Below are positions 60,012 through 64,000 of a DNA stretch of 64,000 nt, in pieces. The translations under genes and the position numbers were made by a program. The stretch lies in contig NZ_JBALOQ010000003.1 of NCBI RefSeq assembly GCF_036962705.1, positions 248,001 through 312,000 on the forward strand, given 5' to 3'. Each line of letters opens with the position of its first letter. Within the stretch, counting starts at the first letter, position 1. Source of the DNA: Ferdinandcohnia sp036962705 (GTDB lineage Bacteria > Bacillota > Bacilli > Bacillales > Bacillaceae_L). The notes under the pieces are model-generated. The model was not told where the DNA came from. It saw nothing but the letters and a program-made list of their open reading frames with translations, and made no database searches.

Positions 60012-60896
60012 TTATATAGTTACTTTCGAAATTTTATGCTGTGCCAATTCTTCTGCAACTTTCACTGCGGCTGCAGTCATAATATCTAAGTTTCCGGAAT
60101 ACTTCGGTAAATAATCGCCAGCCCCTTCTACTTCAATAATGACTGTTATGCGATTGTCATCAAAAATAGGCTCTTGTCTTACTCGATAACCCGGCACATA
60201 AGCTTGAACCTGCTTTTCCATTTCCTTAATGGAAGCTGTGATTTCTTCATGATTAACCGATTCACCCTCAACAATGACATGAATCGTATCTCGCATAATA
60301 ATTGGAGGTTCAGCTGGATTTAAAATGATAATCGCTTTTCCTCTTCTTGCCCCGCCAATTTTTTCAATTCCGCGGGCAGTTGTTTGCGTAAATTCGTCAA
60401 TATTGGCTCTCGTTCCAGGTCCTGCACTTTTACTTGAGATAGTTGCGACAATTTCAGCATATTCAACCTGTTGTACACGATTAATCGCATGAACCATCGG
60501 AATAGTTGCTTGGCCTCCGCAGGTAATCAAGTTAATATTTCCAGCTTCCACATGCTCTCCAAGATTAACAGGAGGTACGACAAATGGACCTACTGCAGCT
60601 GGCGTTAAATCTAGCACCTGCTTTCCGGCTTCTTTTAATAGTTTGGCATGACGGATATGAGCTTTCGCGCTGGTTGCATCAAACACAATATCCGCCAGTT
60701 CTGGTCTTTCTAAAAATCCTGTTATTCCGGTATCAATGGTTTCATACCCTAGTTCTCTGGCCTTTCTTAAACCATCTGATTCTGGCTCAATTCCAATAAC
60801 TGTCGTTAATTCAAGTAGGTTAGACCTACGAAGCTTTAGCATAAGGTCTGTGCCAATGTTTCCTGAACCAAGAATGGCAACTTTTACTTTTGACAT
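60012..60896 (-). CDS. praG: Acetaldehyde dehydrogenase (acetylating)
   Basis: The 294-residue CoA-acylating dehydrogenase has a Rossmann motif AILGSGNIGTDLMLKL near residue 7, the catalytic Cys in NLITCGGQATIPMVHAINR near residue 125 and SSKSAGPGTRANIDEFTQTT near residue 150. It oxidises acetaldehyde to acetyl-CoA and physically pairs with the aldolase encoded just downstream. The stop codon is six bases from the MITE-like element. Identification is firm. Confidence 0.95.
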   Translation of the reverse strand: MSKVKVAILGSGNIGTDLMLKLRRSNLLELTTVIGIEPESDGLRKARELGYETIDTGITGFLERPELADIVFDATSAKAHIRHAKLLKEAGKQVLDLTPAAVGPFVVPPVNLGEHVEAGNINLITCGGQATIPMVHAINRVQQVEYAEIVATISSKSAGPGTRANIDEFTQTTARGIEKIGGARRGKAIIILNPAEPPIIMRDTIHVIVEGESVNHEEITASIKEMEKQVQAYVPGYRVRQEPIFDDNRITVIIEVEGAGDYLPKYSGNLDIMTAAAVKVAEELAQHKISKVTI

Positions 60897-60916
60897 ACGT
60901 ACTCCCCCTCCCTTTT

Positions 60917-61693
60917 TTAGAAACGAACGCTTACCTGTCCGATGTGGGCAAATCTTGCAGTGAATGAATCACCTTCACGTGCTTCTATTGCTGCCGATAA
61001 TGCACCAGATAAAATAACTTCTCCTGCCCGTAGCGGTATATCAAATTCAGAAAGTTTATTGGCTAGCCATGCAACACAGTTTGCCGGATTTCCTAATGCT
61101 GCCGCACCGACACCTGTGTTCGCTAACTCTCCATTTTTTGAAAGAATCATACCGATTAACTCAAGGTCAATATCTTCTATCTTAGTTGGCTTTCCACCTA
61201 ACACATAAAAACCGGAGGATGCATTATCTGCAACCGTATCAGCGAGCTTAATCTTCCAATCTTTTACTCTACTATCTACGATTTCTAATGCAGGAACGAT
61301 ATACTCCGTTGCTTGAAGAACATCAAGCGCAGTCACATTCGGCCCACGTAAATCCTTCTTTAAAATAAATGCAATTTCCGCTTCCACCTTAGGCTGCAGT
61401 ACTTTTTCAATCGAAATTTTTCCACCATTTTCAACCACCATGCTATCCAATAAGTGGCCGTAATCCGGTTCGTCCACCCCTAATAGATTTTGCATCGCTA
61501 AAGAGGTTAAACCGATTTTTTTCCCAACAATCTTCTGTCCTTCAGCTACCTTTTTTGTAATATTTTCAAGCTGAATATAATAAGCTTCTTTTACTGTTAG
61601 CTCTGAATCTACTGACGTTGGCGGTTCAATTCCAACGCGAGTAGATTCTGCTTCAGCCAATTGCGAGGCTAATTGTTCGATTTTATTTGTCAA
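60917..61693 (-). CDS. praE: 2-oxopent-4-enoate (2-keto-4-pentenoate) hydratase
   Basis: The 258-residue family member has VGKKIGLTSLAMQNLLGVDEP near residue 57, LQPKVEAEIAFILKKDL near residue 100 and ALEIVDSRVKDWKI near residue 135. It adds water to 2-hydroxypenta-2,4-dienoate to give 4-hydroxy-2-oxovalerate. The start is TTG at 61693 after GGGGAG. Gene order supports hydratase rather than decarboxylase, as discussed for the paralogue at 58011. Confidence 0.8.
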   Translation of the reverse strand: MTNKIEQLASQLAEAESTRVGIEPPTSVDSELTVKEAYYIQLENITKKVAEGQKIVGKKIGLTSLAMQNLLGVDEPDYGHLLDSMVVENGGKISIEKVLQPKVEAEIAFILKKDLRGPNVTALDVLQATEYIVPALEIVDSRVKDWKIKLADTVADNASSGFYVLGGKPTKIEDIDLELIGMILSKNGELANTGVGAAALGNPANCVAWLANKLSEFDIPLRAGEVILSGALSAAIEAREGDSFTARFAHIGQVSVRF

Positions 61694-61711
61694 CGGTCTT
61701 ACTCCCCTTTC

Positions 61712-63175
61712 TTAAAGTTTAATTGTGATATTTGACAGTTCTGAGTAAAAATCAAGACTGTGCATTCCGCCTGTTCTGCCGATACCACTTTGTTTCATAC
61801 CTCCAAATGGTGTGCGAAGGTCGCGCAAGAACCACGTATTTACCCAAATAATTCCGGCTTCGATTTCGTGAGCAACACGGTGAGCACGTCTTAGATCATT
61901 CGTCCAAATGGTTGCACTTAATCCATAATGAGTATCATTTGCTTGCATGATGACTTCTTCTTCCATATCAAAAGGTGTAACAGTTACAACAGGTCCGAAA
62001 ATTTCTTCTTTAACACAACGAGAATTTCGATCCAACCCAGTTATAATCGTAGGCTCTAAATAATAGCCTTTGTCAAAGCCTTCAGGACGATTTCCTCCTG
62101 TTACGAAAGTCGCTCCATCATTGCGTGCAATTTCAAGATAGCTATTCACACGGTCATAATGTTCTTTGCTGATTAAAGCTCCAACATTCGTATCTTCGTT
62201 TTCTGGCTTACCTACTTTCAATGTCTTCACTTTCTCAGAAAACTTGTTTAAGAATTCTTCATAGATTGGACGTTCTACATAAATTCTCGAACCACAAAGA
62301 CAAACTTCACCTTGGTTGATAAAGCTTGATTTAATGGTCGTTTCAATAACCTCATCAAGATTGGAATCCGCAAAAATAATATTTGGATTTTTACCACCAA
62401 GCTCGAAAGATAATTTTTTCAATGAACTAGATGATGCTCTCATAATCGCCGAGCCTGTTCCCGGTTCACCGATAAAAGAAATCGCATCAACATCTGGATG
62501 CTCAGATATTGCACTTCCTGCAGAATTGGTACCGAATCCATGAACCAAGTTAACGACCCCGTCCGGAACTCCAGCTTCTTTACAAATTTCCATCAGGACT
62601 GTTGCAGTCATCGGTGTCCATTCAGCTGGTTTGATAACCGCGGTATTCCCCATTGCTAGACATGGCGCTAATTTCCAAGTAAGCAGTAATAACGGTAGAT
62701 TCCATGGCTTGATAATTCCTACCACCCCCACAGGACGACGGTGAGTATAGTGCAAAGCTTTATCATCCTGTAGATTCGCATCCGTATTAACTGAAATCAT
62801 ATAATCAGCAAAGAAATGGAAATTATATGCTGCACGTGGAATATCAACGCTATTTGCTAACCAGAATGGTTTTCCAGTATCTAAAGATTCAAGGCGTGCT
62901 AGCTCCTCTTTTCTTTCAAGGATTAAATCCCCAATTCGACGAAGAATTTTTGAACGCTCTTCAACGGTGGTGGTTTTCCACTTTCCTTTTAAAGCTCTTC
63001 TGGCAGCAGATACTGCAAAATCGACCTCTTCCTTACCTCCCTCTGCAACAGTTCCCAAAATTTCTTCTGTGGCTGGATTGATGTTATTAAATGTTTTTTG
63101 ATTTTGTGACCCAACAAATTGTCCGTTGATAAAATGCAAACAATTTATCGCTTTAACTCTTGTTTCTACTTGCAT
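61712..63175 (-). CDS. praB: 2-hydroxymuconate-6-semialdehyde dehydrogenase
   Basis: The 487-residue ALDH-family enzyme has the catalytic Glu in LSFELGGKNPNIIF near residue 260 and the catalytic Cys in NQGEVCLCGSRIYVERP near residue 295. PFGGMKQSGIGRTGG ends the C-terminal signature. It oxidises the ring-cleavage semialdehyde to 2-hydroxymuconate. ATG 63175 follows GGGAGG; an earlier in-frame start at 63202 is less likely. It leads the minus-strand operon opposite the decarboxylase gene at 63444. Confidence 0.93.
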   Translation of the reverse strand: MQVETRVKAINCLHFINGQFVGSQNQKTFNNINPATEEILGTVAEGGKEEVDFAVSAARRALKGKWKTTTVEERSKILRRIGDLILERKEELARLESLDTGKPFWLANSVDIPRAAYNFHFFADYMISVNTDANLQDDKALHYTHRRPVGVVGIIKPWNLPLLLLTWKLAPCLAMGNTAVIKPAEWTPMTATVLMEICKEAGVPDGVVNLVHGFGTNSAGSAISEHPDVDAISFIGEPGTGSAIMRASSSSLKKLSFELGGKNPNIIFADSNLDEVIETTIKSSFINQGEVCLCGSRIYVERPIYEEFLNKFSEKVKTLKVGKPENEDTNVGALISKEHYDRVNSYLEIARNDGATFVTGGNRPEGFDKGYYLEPTIITGLDRNSRCVKEEIFGPVVTVTPFDMEEEVIMQANDTHYGLSATIWTNDLRRAHRVAHEIEAGIIWVNTWFLRDLRTPFGGMKQSGIGRTGGMHSLDFYSELSNITIKL

Positions 63176-63383
63176 GCTATAATTCCTCCCTTTATTTAAC
63201 AAAATTTTATGATAATTTATGACTGTATCGTAACCTCTATCAATTTCTTAAACAACACTGCAGTTTCTCTATGTGGAACAACTTTAAAATTAATTTCATT
63301 TTTTTGCAAAAATATTTTTCTAATAACTCTAAATATTTCTATTTTTACCTTTTCAAGCAATCACTTCTTTGCTATATTACGTA

Positions 63384-63405
63384 CTATGGACAACGTTTAC
63401 CATAG
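63384..63405. promoter_or_regulatory. 22-bp near-perfect palindrome upstream of the divergent pra genes
   Basis: CTATGGACAACGTTTACCATAG pairs at 9 of 11 positions around a central CG. It lies 38 bases before the plus-strand decarboxylase start and within the divergent promoter region, where an aromatic-pathway repressor would be expected to bind. Its core also resembles a weak CcpA cre site. Confidence 0.5.
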
Positions 63406-63443
63406 AGGAACAATCTCTAGAGCTTAATAAGGAGGAGTAGACA

Positions 63444-64000
63444 ATGTACGATTTCCACACACATTTTATCCCGCCTGATGTCATCACATGGCTAAAGGAT
63501 AATCAAAAAACAGTAAATGCAAAATGGATTCGAAAAGAAGCAAACAAAGATGAATTTTTAGTGGTAAATGAAAAATGGGGTTTTGAGCTTAAACAAGCCT
63601 TCATTGATAGTCAGCTCTATTTAAACGAACAGGAGAACGCAGGAGTATCCCATTCTGTTGTTTCACCAATTCCACAGCTTTTCTTATATGATTTTCCTGA
63701 CGATATTTCATCAGAAATCTCTAACGTATATAATCGTTCTTTAGCCGATTGGACAAAAACAGCACCTCAGAAAATCTCAGCTCTTGGAACTGTCCCCCTT
63801 ACGAACCCAGACAAAGCAGCACAAATTTTATACGACGGAATGAACCTAGGGCTTAAAGGCGTAATCATCGGTCCAGGCTTACCGGGTCAGATGCTATCTG
63901 ATGAATTTTTCACTCCATTTTTTGAAGAAGCAAACCGGCTGAATGCCATCATTTTTATCCACCCACTTTTAGCAGAAGACCCACGTCTTAATAGAAGAAT
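63444..64000 (+). CDS. praH: Amidohydrolase-family decarboxylase (probable PraH), 3' end outside the window
   Basis: About 185 residues are present. The start YDFHTHFIPPDVITWL has the metal-binding HxH of the ACMSD-type amidohydrolases, and IIFIHPLLAEDP near residue 170 gives a further His. In the Paenibacillus pra pathway an enzyme of this family decarboxylates 5-carboxy-2-hydroxymuconate-6-semialdehyde, the step between ring cleavage and the dehydrogenase encoded divergently here. The ATG follows AGGAGGAG. The C-terminal half with the catalytic Asp is outside the window. Confidence 0.82.
   Translation, partial: MYDFHTHFIPPDVITWLKDNQKTVNAKWIRKEANKDEFLVVNEKWGFELKQAFIDSQLYLNEQENAGVSHSVVSPIPQLFLYDFPDDISSEISNVYNRSLADWTKTAPQKISALGTVPLTNPDKAAQILYDGMNLGLKGVIIGPGLPGQMLSDEFFTPFFEEANRLNAIIFIHPLLAEDPRLNRR

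Overview
The window is about 64 kb of low-GC DNA from a spore-forming member of the Bacillaceae. The evidence is strong GGAGG-type ribosome binding sites, frequent TTG and GTG starts, rho-independent terminators, a cwlJ spore-cortex hydrolase with a sigma-E-like -10 box, ydbS/ydbT, and a YheH/YheI (BmrC/BmrD-like) exporter pair. Two runs of N (30618-30642 and 32253-32402) show that this is a draft scaffold. Both gaps fall inside repeats. I see no rRNA, tRNA, CRISPR array, prophage or transposase gene.

Layout. 1-2.7 kb: a formate/oxalate-type MFS transporter cut by the window edge, with a terminator-bearing leader, then fdhD and a CoxG-like protein. 2.8-21.1 kb: a long minus-strand catabolic locus. 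It encodes a secreted GHL10-type glycosidase, a metallo-beta-lactamase-fold hydrolase, a CE7-type esterase, a sugar ABC importer without its ATPase, NanE, an enolase-superfamily enzyme, two Gfo/Idh/MocA oxidoreductases, an M55 D-aminopeptidase, a ROK kinase, an RpiR/MurR-type regulator, a TIM-barrel epimerase, YesL, a DUF4127 protein and a HAD phosphatase. It looks like a system for an O-acetylated, amino-sugar-containing and possibly peptide-bearing glycan; the substrate is unknown. 21-31 kb: housekeeping genes (mscL, thioesterase, acetyltransferase, transporters, an ABC-2 exporter, a purine permease). 31-53 kb: an oxidoreductase, the YheH/YheI-type multidrug exporter behind a leader peptide and attenuator, Rrf2 regulator plus TauE exporter, ydbST, cwlJ, a decayed glycerate kinase, yhdT-panF, an LTA-synthase-family protein, a metallophosphoesterase, an XRE-cupin regulator, guaC behind PurR-like boxes, and an MFS drug exporter. 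53-64 kb: a UbiB-like kinase, then a near-complete 4-hydroxybenzoate/protocatechuate 2,3-cleavage (pra-type) pathway down to pyruvate and acetyl-CoA, with its decarboxylase gene divergent and cut by the window end.

The most unusual signal is non-coding. Five intergenic copies of one repeat family (5151, 24746, 30592, 48525, 57673) all lie on the plus strand. They share a 5' hairpin, a long-range helix, an invariant 20-nt block and a 3' hairpin, and the copies carry compensatory base changes in all three helices. The middle is modular: long, intermediate and short forms exist. This looks like an undescribed structured RNA or a hairpin-ended non-autonomous transposable element. Other non-coding items are a separate 145-bp MITE-like element inside the pra operon, three kinds of intergenic tandem array, and a 20-bp GC-rich repeat pair, one member of which has become the C-terminus of a gene.
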